Part shown: positions 18,104 to 26,705 of the stretch, piece after piece | Position numbering within the stretch: the stretch's first letter is position 1 | How the letters are laid out: every line of letters starts with the position of its first letter | Assembly: GCA_041392125.1 (NCBI GenBank) | Contig: JAWKMR010000005.1 | Location: 62,001 to 126,000 of the forward strand | Direction: 5' to 3' | Length of the DNA stretch: 64,000 bases | Source of the DNA: Halomarinibacterium sp041392125 | GTDB lineage: Bacteria > Bacteroidota > Bacteroidia > Flavobacteriales > Flavobacteriaceae | Notes under the pieces: model-generated | What the model was told of the DNA's origin: nothing | Database searches by the model: none | Seen by the model: only the letters and a program-made list of their open reading frames with translations | Translations under genes and position numbers: made by a program

Positions 18104-19594
18104 AATATGGTTGCCGTTTATCTGTTCCAGTCCCTCTAAATCGGCGATGGTGCGCGCTACTTTTAAAATACGATCGTAGGCACGTGCCGAAAGATTGAGG
18201 CGCTCCATGGCATTTTTTAATAGTGCTAAAGACGCTTCGTCCAACTTGCAAAAGGTACGGATTTGTTTCACCCCCATTTGGGCGTTGTAGTGGATGTTTT
18301 CAAATTCTTCAAATCGTTTGGCTTGGAGTTCCCGTGCTTTGGTGACCCGTTCCCGAATATAGCTACTTTGCTCCCCTTTTCGGGTGTCACTCAATTTTTC
18401 AAAAGGTACCGGAGTGACTTCAATATGAATATCGATTCTATCTAACAAAGGTCCCGAAATCTTACTCAAATAGCGTTGCATCTCTGCCGGAGAAGAAGTT
18501 ACCGGAGCATTGGGATCGTTAAAATAGCCTCCCGGACTTGGATTCATACTGGCTACCAGCATAAAACTGGCAGGATAGGTTACGGTAAATCGTGCTCTAG
18601 AAATGGTAACATCTCTATCTTCCAACGGTTGTCGCATCACTTCTAACACACTACGTTTAAACTCGGGTAGTTCATCCAAAAACAACACTCCGTTATGTGC
18701 CAAGGATATTTCACCCGGTTGGGGATATTGCCCGCCACCAACGAGGGCAACGTCTGAAAGGGTGTGGTGCGGACTTCGAAACGGCCGACTGGTCATAATC
18801 CCTCCTTTTTCCAGCGTTCGACCCGCTACACTATGGATTTTAGTAGTTTCCAAAGCTTCGGTGAGCGTTAATGGGGGTAAAATACTGGGGAGTCGCTTGG
18901 CCAGCATGGTTTTTCCGCTACCCGGAGGGCCAATGAGAATGATATTGTGTCCTCCGGCTGCGGCAATTTCCATACAACGTTTAATGGACTCCTGCCCTTT
19001 TACATCGCTAAAATCGAATTCGGGATTTTCGAGGTGCTCGTAAAATTCGGCTTTCATGTCCACTACGGTGCGTTGGATTTCAATTCCTTCGTTAAAAAAA
19101 TCGATGACTTCTTTAATCGTAGCTACACCATACACCTCAAGTCCCTCCACGATGGCTGCTTCTTTGGCATTTTGAATAGGAAGGATAAACCCTTTAAACC
19201 CTTCAGCTTTGGCGTTGATAGCTATGGGCAAAGCACCACGAATGGGCTGCAGGGAACCGTCCAACGACAACTCCCCCATAATGACGTATTCCGATAACGG
19301 ATGTTGTTCCTCAATCTGTCCTGTGGAAATAAGAATTCCCATAGCCAGCGTAACATCGTACGCAGAACCCTCTTTGCGCATATCGGCAGGTGCCATGTTG
19401 AGGGTAATTTTCTTTCCGGGGATTTTATAACCGTTGTTCTGAAGGGCTGCAGCAATGCGATAATTGCTTTCTTTAATGGCGTTGTCGGGTAGTCCGACCA
19501 GGTGGTACCCTACCCCAATATCGGTATTTACCTCAACAGTGATGGTAGTGGCTTCCACTCCAAACACAGCACTCCCATATACTTTTGTAAGCAT
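18053..19594 (-). CDS. comM: YifB/ComM family Mg-chelatase-like AAA+ ATPase
   Basis: 513 residues, full family length. The N-terminal Lon/S5-like domain begins 'MLTKVYGSAVFGVEA'. The AAA+ core has Walker A GPPGSGKT (222-229), Walker B 'GVLFLDELPEF' at about 303-313, and a C-terminal Mg_chelatase_C helical part ('NLSARAYDRILKVARTIADL'). ComM acts as a helicase-like branch-migration factor in natural transformation in other bacteria; that role here is by family. The gene stands alone; its 3' end overlaps the opposing small membrane-protein gene by 51 nt. Confidence 0.93.
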   Translation of the reverse strand: MLTKVYGSAVFGVEATTITVEVNTDIGVGYHLVGLPDNAIKESNYRIAAALQNNGYKIPGKKITLNMAPADMRKEGSAYDVTLAMGILISTGQIEEQHPLSEYVIMGELSLDGSLQPIRGALPIAINAKAEGFKGFILPIQNAKEAAIVEGLEVYGVATIKEVIDFFNEGIEIQRTVVDMKAEFYEHLENPEFDFSDVKGQESIKRCMEIAAAGGHNIILIGPPGSGKTMLAKRLPSILPPLTLTEALETTKIHSVAGRTLEKGGIMTSRPFRSPHHTLSDVALVGGGQYPQPGEISLAHNGVLFLDELPEFKRSVLEVMRQPLEDRDVTISRARFTVTYPASFMLVASMNPSPGGYFNDPNAPVTSSPAEMQRYLSKISGPLLDRIDIHIEVTPVPFEKLSDTRKGEQSSYIRERVTKARELQAKRFEEFENIHYNAQMGVKQIRTFCKLDEASLALLKNAMERLNLSARAYDRILKVARTIADLEGLEQINGNHISEAIQYRSLDRDGWLG

Positions 19595-19647
19595 AGTTTA
19601 GCAATTTTACTAAGAGTGTGGGAGTTATTTTGTGAAAATAACAAAAA

Positions 19648-20316
19648 TTATTCAATAATACTCAAAGACACCAAATTGTTCTGAATGGCAAAGACAACCA
19701 AACCTGCCAAATTTTTAACTCCGGTTTTTTCAAGAAGGTTTTTACGGTGTACTTCCACCGTTCGTTTACTAATAAAAAGGGCATCGGCAATTTCCTGTGA
19801 GGTTTTTTGAAGACAAATAAGCTCTAGCACTTCTTTTTCACGCTGGGTGATAAAATCTTCATCAAATACTGTTTTTACTTCGCTTTTATCGGAGTTTTTA
19901 AGACCTTTTACCGCTTCCATCACATGACTATCATAATAAAAACCATTATAAAATACCTGTTTAATGGTATGCATGACTTTTTGAGTAGGCGAATTTTTTA
20001 CCAAGTATGCGGAAGCTCCAACGTCAATCATATTCCGTATAAAAGGCTTGGTATTATAGGTAGTAAGCGCAATGATACTAATTTCCGGATACACCACATG
20101 GATCGTTTTGGTAGCTTCTACCCCATTTAATTCGGGCATTTTAATATCCATGATAATCATATCGGGGAGCTCCTCAGAAGTTGCCAGATACTCTAATACT
20201 TCTTTTCCGTTGGAGGCTTGGAAAACGATTTCAATTTCGGGGTCTTTAGAGAGGATATGCGACATTCCCACTCGAAAGAGTTCTTCATCATCGGCAAGAA
20301 TCAGTTTAATTTTCAT
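19648..20316 (-). CDS. NarL/LuxR-type response regulator
   Basis: 222 residues. Receiver domain with acidic pocket 'ADDEE' (8-12), phospho-acceptor Asp57 in 'IIMDIKMPE', and a conserved Lys at about 107. The C-terminal LuxR HTH (about 150-215) has 'TQREKEVLELI' and 'SKRTVEVHRKNLLEKTG'. Its start overlaps the upstream histidine kinase gene by 11 nt, so the two form one operon and a cognate pair. Targets unknown. Confidence 0.92.
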   Translation of the reverse strand: MKIKLILADDEELFRVGMSHILSKDPEIEIVFQASNGKEVLEYLATSEELPDMIIMDIKMPELNGVEATKTIHVVYPEISIIALTTYNTKPFIRNMIDVGASAYLVKNSPTQKVMHTIKQVFYNGFYYDSHVMEAVKGLKNSDKSEVKTVFDEDFITQREKEVLELICLQKTSQEIADALFISKRTVEVHRKNLLEKTGVKNLAGLVVFAIQNNLVSLSIIE

Positions 20317-21118
20317 GTTGGGGATGGCTTGTTATGATTACCTGTATTCCGTTATTGGGGCTGGATTCAATGTCACAAGTAGCATTCATTAAAATGGCTC
20401 TGTTTTCAATACCACTCATTCCCAATCCTTTCGCATTTCGGGCTTTCGAGAGTTCAAATCCTTTTCCGTTATCGGAATACTGTAAAGATACCACCTTTTC
20501 TTTAGTTAGTAAAGTGACCCTAATTTTTGTTGCTTCGGAATGTTTGATGGTATTGTTGAATAATTCCTGAAGAATTCTAAAAAAATGTAATTCACTTGCC
20601 GACGGCAGCGTATTTTCTTGATAATTTATGGATACCTCCAATAGAAATTTTTGAGTTTCTGTAATTTCTTCACATAATTCTTCCACGGCTGCCTGTAACC
20701 CAAATTTTTCCAGGGTGGGGGGTAACAAATCGTGGGCTATGCGTCGGGAGTTTTCTAGGACAGTGGAGGTGACTTTATAAATGCTTTCTCCAATTTTGTT
20801 AGCTTCAGAAGCTGTGATGTCGGTTTCTGTTAAAAAGTTGGCATTGAGCGATACCACGTTGAGTTTTGAGCTAATGGCATCGTGTAAATCTTGTGCAATG
20901 CGTTTCCGCTCTTCCTCTTGGGTAATAATGGTATTTTGTAATAGCTCTTTTTGGTATTCAATTTCCAGGGCTGCCTTTTCCAGTTGTGTTTTAATAATTT
21001 TTTTTCGAGAGAAGTAGAAAAACAGTACGATGGCCAGCGACATGACCAATAAGAGTCCTATGGCAATAAGGATGATGTTTACGATTTGGCTTTCGCTACG
21101 GAATAGTTCTTCCACCAT
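20306..21118 (-). CDS. Membrane histidine kinase (NarX/DesK class, HisKA_3)
   Basis: 270 residues. One membrane span (12-36), then a coiled-coil linker and a HisKA_3 dimerisation box 'ERKRIAQDLHDAISSKL' with His79, and an HATPase_c domain ('ELFNNTIKHSEA', 'DNGKGFE', 'GLGMSGIENRA'). It lacks an extracytoplasmic sensor domain. It overlaps the response regulator by 11 nt and the upstream membrane-protein gene by 40 nt, suggesting that the membrane protein provides the input. Confidence 0.92.
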   Translation of the reverse strand: MVEELFRSESQIVNIILIAIGLLLVMSLAIVLFFYFSRKKIIKTQLEKAALEIEYQKELLQNTIITQEEERKRIAQDLHDAISSKLNVVSLNANFLTETDITASEANKIGESIYKVTSTVLENSRRIAHDLLPPTLEKFGLQAAVEELCEEITETQKFLLEVSINYQENTLPSASELHFFRILQELFNNTIKHSEATKIRVTLLTKEKVVSLQYSDNGKGFELSKARNAKGLGMSGIENRAILMNATCDIESSPNNGIQVIITSHPQHEN

Positions 21119-21720
21119 TCAACGAAGATAACAATTTGAAAAACTAAATAAAGCAGTGTATTTATATTTAATAGAAGTTGAATTGTCTCTGTGGGAATAT
21201 TAATATTAAATACAAGATTCCCAGAAGAAAATATTAACGTAGTTGGCAACATGTAAATTAACATAAACAAGTTAATCATTGTAAACTCTAGTTTTTCTGA
21301 TAATGCTTTATATAGGAAAAATATGGAATACATTATTATAATTAAGTTTGAAAATAAAATTCCAGATTGGTTGTATTTGTTATAAATATCTTCTGAAAAT
21401 AGGTATTGAAGTATAAGACCAATAATAAATGCCGCTAAAATAAACCAGATTATTTTTTTTTGTAAAATTTCAAAATAAAAAAAAGACAATAAAATAATTT
21501 GACCAATAAAATAATAATGAGATATAAAAATATTGGACTCCAATTGTAAAATTTTTGTAACAACTTGTGTTGAAATTTGAATGAATCCAATAAAGAAAAG
21601 ATACATAGTAAATACCTTAAAAGCCTTACTGTTTACAGTAAAGCTTCTAAGATAAATAAACGGTAAAAACAAAGAGAGATATACCGTTAGGGTAAAAATA
21701 ATTTTAAAATATGCTTCCAC
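21079..21720 (-). CDS. Polytopic membrane protein upstream of the histidine kinase
   Basis: 213 residues, very hydrophobic, with about six or seven spans and no large soluble domain. The start is GTG 21720, directly abutting the stop of the previous gene. Its 3' end overlaps the kinase gene by 40 nt, which points to a functional link: it may be the missing sensor of the short histidine kinase. The overlap could be smaller if the kinase starts at a later codon. No family recognised. Confidence 0.72.
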   Translation of the reverse strand: MEAYFKIIFTLTVYLSLFLPFIYLRSFTVNSKAFKVFTMYLFFIGFIQISTQVVTKILQLESNIFISHYYFIGQIILLSFFYFEILQKKIIWFILAAFIIGLILQYLFSEDIYNKYNQSGILFSNLIIIMYSIFFLYKALSEKLEFTMINLFMLIYMLPTTLIFSSGNLVFNINIPTETIQLLLNINTLLYLVFQIVIFVEWWKNYSVAKAKS

Positions 21721-22071
21721 TTAATTTAAAGGGCTATTATCATCACAATCCGGCGGACAAGGTTTCGTAAAATCCCAAATACTATTGGTCCCGGCACCGG
21801 CAGCTTCTCCTGCGTTGGGTAATAAATCTCTATAAACTCCAGATCTATCTTCTTCGGTTCCTACAATGACCAATTTTTCTACGCCATTGTCTGAAGCTAA
21901 ATACGCTCTTACCATGGGAGACCCTGTTTGCCCTTGAATTTCGGCCAAGGCACCTTGCAAATCGGCAATGGGTATTAAAAACGCAGTGGCATTATTTACA
22001 GGGGTGTTTCGATAATTAGTAGTCCAAGCAATGGCTTCTGCCAATGTAATTTTTCCGTCTGTGGCACTCAT
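21721..22071 (-). CDS. Conserved hypothetical protein with C-terminal CPPDC motif
   Basis: 116 residues, no signal peptide or membrane span. It begins 'MSATDGKITLAEAIAW' and ends with a Cys/Pro/Asp-rich tail 'PCPPDCDDNSP'. Small cytoplasmic proteins of this type recur in flavobacteria without known function. It is first in a tight - strand run (hypothetical, membrane protein, kinase, regulator) with no gaps, so it may be part of the signalling operon. Confidence 0.65.
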   Translation of the reverse strand: MSATDGKITLAEAIAWTTNYRNTPVNNATAFLIPIADLQGALAEIQGQTGSPMVRAYLASDNGVEKLVIVGTEEDRSGVYRDLLPNAGEAAGAGTNSIWDFTKPCPPDCDDNSPLN

Positions 22072-22123
22072 AATTTTTTGATTTTTTAGTTAGTACTCGT
22101 TTTTGTAATACCCTAAAAATAAC

Positions 22124-22151
22124 AAAACCCTCGCTTAACTTCGAGGGTTTT
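22124..22151 (-). terminator. Rho-independent terminator downstream of pgi
   Basis: AAAACCCTCG (22124-22133) pairs with CGAGGGTTTT (22142-22151), a 10-bp stem with an 8-nt loop. On the - strand it lies 24 nt beyond the pgi stop and ends in TTTTG then a T-rich run. It closes the pfkA-gapA-nagK-pgi transcript. Confidence 0.92.
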
Positions 22152-22175
22152 GGATAAATTCTGTGAAAGAAATTT

Positions 22176-23738
22176 TTAAAGCTTTTTAATGAGTTGTTTC
22201 GTTGAGGTATTAGAAATTTGTGATACTTCTTGATTTTCAATAGCTTCCAGTGTCTCTTTCGCTAATTTTTTTCCTAACTCAACACCCCATTGATCGTAGC
22301 TAAAGATATTCCAAACCACTCCCTGTACAAATAATTTATGTTCATACATAGCAATAAGACTCCCCAAAGATTTTGGCGTTAATTTTTGAATTAAAATAGT
22401 GTTGGTAGGCTTATTGCCTTCAAACTTTTTGAAATGGTTCGCCACTTCACTTCCATAGGTTCCTTGCAAAAGTGCTTCCGTTTGTGCAAAGCAATTGGCT
22501 AACAACTTATTTTGATGGTCTTTGTTTCCGTAAAGCGATTCAGAAAAGGCAATAAAATCGGTTGGAATTAGCTTTGTTCCCTGATGAATAAGCTGAAAGA
22601 ATGCATGCTGTGCATTGGTTCCGGTACTACCCCAAACAATGGTTCCTGTTTGGTAATTGATGGAATCGCCATTTCTATCGACACTTTTTCCGTTACTTTC
22701 CATAATCCCCTGTTGAAGGTAGGGTACCAACTTGCTTAGGTATTGCGAATAGGGTACGATACATTCACTTTCAGCATTGAAAAAGTTGTTGTACCACACC
22801 GAAAGCAATGCTAAAACAACAGGAATGTTTTCTGAAAAAGGAGTTTCTTTAAAATGAAGATCCATTTCGTGCGCTCCTTTTAGTAAGTCTTCAAAATTTT
22901 GATACCCGACGGCACAAGTAATGGACAAACCCACTGCACTCCATAACGAAAAACGACCCCCTACCCAGTCCCACATAGGAAAAATATTTCGGGAATCGAT
23001 ACCAAAATTTGCCACGGCTTCTAAATTGGTTGAAACCGCTACAAAATGTTTAGCCACGGCATCCTTTGGAGCCTTTTCTAAAAACCATGACCGAATGGTT
23101 TCTGCATTAGTAAGGGTTTCCTGTGTCGTAAAAGTTTTGGAAACAATAATAAAAAGGGTGGTTTCCCTATTCAAATCCTGGATGGTTTCCATGACATGGT
23201 CTCCATCTACATTACTTACAAAACGTACCTCTAAATGATTTTTATAGTAGCGAAGGGCTTCACACACCATATCGGGTCCCAAATCACTTCCACCGATACC
23301 AATGTTTACAACATGTGTAATTGATTTTCCGGTATAGCCTTTCCAATTTCCAGAAATGATTTCTTCGGAAAAAGATTTCATCTTCTGAAGTGTTTCTGAA
23401 ACTGCTGACGGAAGGTTTTTAAAATTTCGTAATTGGGTATGCCCTACGGCTCGATCTTCGGTTTCGTTGATATGAATTCCTTCAAATTGTGCTTTTATGG
23501 CATCTTTTAGTTTTACTTCTTCTGCTAATTGATGCAATAGTGCTATGGTTTTGGAAGAAATTCTGTTTTTGGAATAATCGATAAAGAAATCATTCCAAGT
23601 GATAGAAAAATTTTCAGCCCGCAAATTATCTTCCGAAAAAAGGGTTTGCATTTTTACCTCCTTCACTTCTGAAAAGTGTTTGGCAAGTTCTTTCCAAGCT
23701 TGGGTTTGTGTAGGATTTACTTTTGGGAAAGTCATCAC
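22176..23738 (-). CDS. pgi: Glucose-6-phosphate isomerase
   Basis: 520 residues, close to the family's usual length. It interconverts glucose 6-phosphate and fructose 6-phosphate in the cytoplasm. Visible signatures include 'VNIGIGGSDLGP' (about 147-158), 'VGGRFSLWSAVGLS' (PGI signature 1, about 263-276), 'MESNGKSV' and 'GTNAQHAFFQLIHQGT'. Its start overlaps the stop of the GlcNAc kinase gene, placing it last in a four-gene glycolytic operon. Confidence 0.96.
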   Translation of the reverse strand: MMTFPKVNPTQTQAWKELAKHFSEVKEVKMQTLFSEDNLRAENFSITWNDFFIDYSKNRISSKTIALLHQLAEEVKLKDAIKAQFEGIHINETEDRAVGHTQLRNFKNLPSAVSETLQKMKSFSEEIISGNWKGYTGKSITHVVNIGIGGSDLGPDMVCEALRYYKNHLEVRFVSNVDGDHVMETIQDLNRETTLFIIVSKTFTTQETLTNAETIRSWFLEKAPKDAVAKHFVAVSTNLEAVANFGIDSRNIFPMWDWVGGRFSLWSAVGLSITCAVGYQNFEDLLKGAHEMDLHFKETPFSENIPVVLALLSVWYNNFFNAESECIVPYSQYLSKLVPYLQQGIMESNGKSVDRNGDSINYQTGTIVWGSTGTNAQHAFFQLIHQGTKLIPTDFIAFSESLYGNKDHQNKLLANCFAQTEALLQGTYGSEVANHFKKFEGNKPTNTILIQKLTPKSLGSLIAMYEHKLFVQGVVWNIFSYDQWGVELGKKLAKETLEAIENQEVSQISNTSTKQLIKKL

Positions 23739-24601
23739 TAACTATGAATTTTAAGTCGGTGTTCTCTGTAATATTCAATCAGCCCATCAATGGGGCGTCG
23801 TATAATTTTACCCAATTGTAAATGATACGGTTTCATAGCATTGCGAATTTGCTCTTCCGAAAAATGTGCAATAGAGCCAATAAAGTGGATAGGTACATTT
23901 TGAGCCTCTTTATAGCAAAGCACTCGAAATTCAATAAAACGTGTCATTCCTTCACTAATCAGTTGCCAAAAGTAGCCATTCACCTCTTCCGAAGTGAATA
24001 TAAATTCGGCAAAAGAGGCCAAATAGGTATTAGGGTTCGGGCGCTGATATACATTCAGTTTTATGACATCCGGATCTAAGTTGAAGCGTTTTTCAAACTC
24101 CTTGGCTATTTTCTCCGGCATTTTCTTATAGAAATAATCTCGAATGAGTCTTTTCCCGAAGTAATTACCACTAGCCTCATCCATTAATATGTAGCCTAAA
24201 GATGGGACGTGGGCGTGTATTTTTTCGCCATCAAAGTAACAACTATTAGAGCCTGTTCCTAAAATACAAACAATACCGGGCTCTGTAGTAGCTGCATACA
24301 CAGCGGCCAGTAAATCTTCATTTACATCAATAGAAGCATTAGGAAATAATTTTTGTAAAACTTCTGTAAGAATTTTTTTAGGTGTGTGTGTTCCACATCC
24401 GGCACCATAAAAATCGACCGTTTCTGTAGTAATGAATATTTTTTGTAAGTCTTCATTTTCAATTATTCGGTTATATAATTCTTCTATGGGAACTACGGCA
24501 GGATTTAAACCTTTGGTTCGTGTCCGTACCAATACCTCTCCTTCTGGACTCAATAAGATCCAATCGCACTTTGTTGAGCCACCATCTGCTATTAACGTCA
24601 T
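23738..24601 (-). CDS. BadF/BadG-type ATPase, probable N-acetylglucosamine kinase
   Basis: 287 residues of the ASKHA/BadF-BadG-BcrA-BcrD fold. Phosphate-binding motif 1 is 'LIADGGSTKCDW' (3-14) and motif 2 is 'ILGTGSNSCYFDG'; a third Gly-rich stretch is 'IGSIAHFSEEQIRNA'. In Bacteroidota this subgroup sits beside pgi and is usually annotated as N-acetylglucosamine kinase, phosphorylating GlcNAc or a related sugar. The substrate is not visible in the sequence. It lies between gapA (5-nt gap) and pgi (overlap). Confidence 0.85.
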   Translation of the reverse strand: MTLIADGGSTKCDWILLSPEGEVLVRTRTKGLNPAVVPIEELYNRIIENEDLQKIFITTETVDFYGAGCGTHTPKKILTEVLQKLFPNASIDVNEDLLAAVYAATTEPGIVCILGTGSNSCYFDGEKIHAHVPSLGYILMDEASGNYFGKRLIRDYFYKKMPEKIAKEFEKRFNLDPDVIKLNVYQRPNPNTYLASFAEFIFTSEEVNGYFWQLISEGMTRFIEFRVLCYKEAQNVPIHFIGSIAHFSEEQIRNAMKPYHLQLGKIIRRPIDGLIEYYREHRLKIHS

Positions 24602-24606
24602 AGGCG

Positions 24607-25602
24607 TTAAATTTTAGCTACGTGTAATGCCAGGTCGATTAATTTTGAAGAATACCCGTATTCATTATCGTACCAAGCAACTAATTTAAAGAAATTATCA
24701 TTTAAAGCAATTCCTGCATCTGCATCAAAATTACATGTATTGGGGTCGCTTACAAAATCCTGAGAGACTACCAGTTCTTCGGTATAGTCTATAATACCTT
24801 TATAGGCGCCGTTTGCGGCATCTTTGAAAAGCTTTTTCACTTCTTCATAGGTGGCACTTTTTTCAGTTCGAACGGTTAAATCTACTACTGAAACATCGGC
24901 AGTAGGTACACGAAAAGCCATTCCGGTGAGTTTTCCTTTTAACGATGGAATTACTTTGGTAACGGCAACCGCTGCTCCGGTAGAAGCGGGAATAATATTC
25001 ATTAAGGCACTTCTACCCCCACGGAAATCTTTACGGGAAGGTCCATCCACCGTTAATTGTGTAGCGGTAGTAGCATGAACGGTAGTCATTAAACCTTCCA
25101 CAATTCCTAAATTATCATGAATCACTTTAGCCATAGGTGCCAAACAGTTCGTGGTACATGAAGCATTAGAAACTATGGTATCTGTAGGTTTTACATCATG
25201 ATGATTTACTCCCATTACAAACATAGGTGCGGTTTTAGAAGGTGCTGAAATAACCACTTTTTTAGCTCCGGCAGTAAGGTGGGCCGAAGCATTGTCGATA
25301 TCTGTGAAAATCCCGGTACAATCCAATACTATTTCGGCTCCCACGGCATCCCACTTAAGATCTGCGGGATTTCTTTCGGCAGTCACACGAATGGTTTTTC
25401 CATCCACTACCAACTGACCCTCTTTTACTTCTACTGTTCCGTCATACTTTCCGTGAACCGAATCGTATTTCAGCAAATACGCCAAGTGTTCTACATCTAA
25501 CAAGTCATTAATAGCTACAATTTCTACATTTTTATTTTTTGCGGCAATGCGGAAGGCAATTCTACCAATTCTTCCAAAGCCGTTAATTCCAATTTTTGTC
25601 AT
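24607..25602 (-). CDS. gapA: Type I glyceraldehyde-3-phosphate dehydrogenase
   Basis: 331 residues. It oxidises glyceraldehyde 3-phosphate to 1,3-bisphosphoglycerate with NAD. Rossmann motif 'INGFGRIGR' (5-13), Asp33 in 'INDLLD' (favouring NAD), active-site Cys149 in 'SNASCTTNCLAP' and the C-terminal 'WYDNEYGYSSKL'. The neighbours pfkA (11 nt upstream) and nagK/pgi downstream define a glycolytic operon. Confidence 0.97.
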   Translation of the reverse strand: MTKIGINGFGRIGRIAFRIAAKNKNVEIVAINDLLDVEHLAYLLKYDSVHGKYDGTVEVKEGQLVVDGKTIRVTAERNPADLKWDAVGAEIVLDCTGIFTDIDNASAHLTAGAKKVVISAPSKTAPMFVMGVNHHDVKPTDTIVSNASCTTNCLAPMAKVIHDNLGIVEGLMTTVHATTATQLTVDGPSRKDFRGGRSALMNIIPASTGAAVAVTKVIPSLKGKLTGMAFRVPTADVSVVDLTVRTEKSATYEEVKKLFKDAANGAYKGIIDYTEELVVSQDFVSDPNTCNFDADAGIALNDNFFKLVAWYDNEYGYSSKLIDLALHVAKI

Positions 25603-25613
25603 ATTTATAATTT

Positions 25614-26600
25614 TTAAACAGAAGTAATATCTGCTACTCGTATTAAATCTAAATCTATTTCGTTTTCTCCTTTTATTGCTTCTGAAAAAGGAACTGTTAC
25701 TATCTTATTATGGGAAATACCAATCATGACGTCTTTTTTCCCTTCCAGTAAGGCATCAATAGCGCCTACACCCAGTCTGCTGGCCAAAACGCGATCGTAA
25801 CAACTGGGGCTTCCTCCCCTTTGAATATGTCCCAACACCGTTACTTTTACTTCGTATTCGTCTAGGTTTTGTTGTACAAATTCAGCCAGTTCAAAAATAT
25901 TTTTACCTATTTGATCACCTTCGGCAACTACTACAATGCTGGAGGATTTTCCAGATTTTTTACTTCGTTTCAAAGAGGCAATCAAACGGTCTCGACCCAA
26001 ATCTTGTTCGGGAATCAAAATTTCTTCGGCACCTGCTCCTATTCCGGCATTTAAAGCAATATCGCCTGCATCGCGCCCCATCACTTCCACTAAAAATAGG
26101 CGATTGTGTGAATTTGCCGTATCACGAATTTTATCGATAGCCTCTACCACTGTGTTTAAGGCAGTATCATAACCAATGGTATAGTCGGTGCCATTAATAT
26201 CGTTATCGATGGTTCCGGGGATTCCCACAATGGGGAAATTAAATTCTTCGTTAAAAATACTGGCTCCGGTAAAAGTTCCGTCTCCGCCAATAACTACCAG
26301 CGCATCAATTTTAGCTTCCAATAAATTATCGTACGCTTCTTGGCGACCTGCTTTAGTTCTGAATTCTTTAGAGCGAGCCGATTTTAATACGGTCCCTCCT
26401 CGGTTAATAATATTCTTGACAGAACGGGGTCCCATTTCTTTGAAATCGGCCTCAATAAGCCCTTGTAACCCTCTAAAAATGCCCACACATTCCAGATTAT
26501 GATAGGAACAGGCACGGACTACAGCGCGTATGGCAGCATTCATTCCGGGAGCATCACCCCCGCTGGTTAAGACACCAATTCGTTTAATTTTTGCATTCAT
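25614..26600 (-). CDS. pfkA: ATP-dependent 6-phosphofructokinase
   Basis: 328 residues, the size of bacterial PfkA. 'TSGGDAPGMNAAIR' at 12-25 binds ATP, 'GGDGT' at 105-109, catalytic Asp132 in 'GTIDND', and 'MGRDAGDIAL' binds fructose 6-phosphate. Gly rather than Asp in the 'GGDGT' motif points to ATP, not pyrophosphate, as donor. First gene of the operon; a LacI-type palindrome lies 46-65 nt before its start, suggesting sugar-dependent control. Confidence 0.96.
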   Translation of the reverse strand: MNAKIKRIGVLTSGGDAPGMNAAIRAVVRACSYHNLECVGIFRGLQGLIEADFKEMGPRSVKNIINRGGTVLKSARSKEFRTKAGRQEAYDNLLEAKIDALVVIGGDGTFTGASIFNEEFNFPIVGIPGTIDNDINGTDYTIGYDTALNTVVEAIDKIRDTANSHNRLFLVEVMGRDAGDIALNAGIGAGAEEILIPEQDLGRDRLIASLKRSKKSGKSSSIVVVAEGDQIGKNIFELAEFVQQNLDEYEVKVTVLGHIQRGGSPSCYDRVLASRLGVGAIDALLEGKKDVMIGISHNKIVTVPFSEAIKGENEIDLDLIRVADITSV

Positions 26601-26645
26601 TAAGGTAAAATTATAGTTTAAATTTCACATAGCAAACAGGAAATC

Positions 26646-26665
26646 AATCGATAACGTTTTCGATT
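26646..26665. promoter_or_regulatory. LacI-family-type palindrome upstream of pfkA
   Basis: AATCGATAACGTTTTCGATT is an 18/20 palindrome centred on AACGTT. LacI/GalR regulators typically bind 14-20 bp palindromes with a central CG. It lies just upstream of pfkA-gapA-nagK-pgi and beyond the amylase gene's terminator. Confidence 0.6.
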
Positions 26666-26675
26666 TTTGAAATTG

Positions 26676-26699
26676 AAAAAAAAGCCCTTTTTCAAGGGC
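26676..26699 (-). terminator. Rho-independent terminator of the amylase gene
   Basis: On the - strand GCCCTT, a GAAA-type loop and AAGGGC are followed by eight T. It begins 7 nt after the amylase stop. Confidence 0.9.
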
Positions 26700-26705
26700 C
26701 TATTT

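Noticed and set aside
22016..22240. 74-codon - strand frame between pgi and the CPPDC protein
   Set aside because: It crosses the pgi terminator and is out of frame with both real genes.
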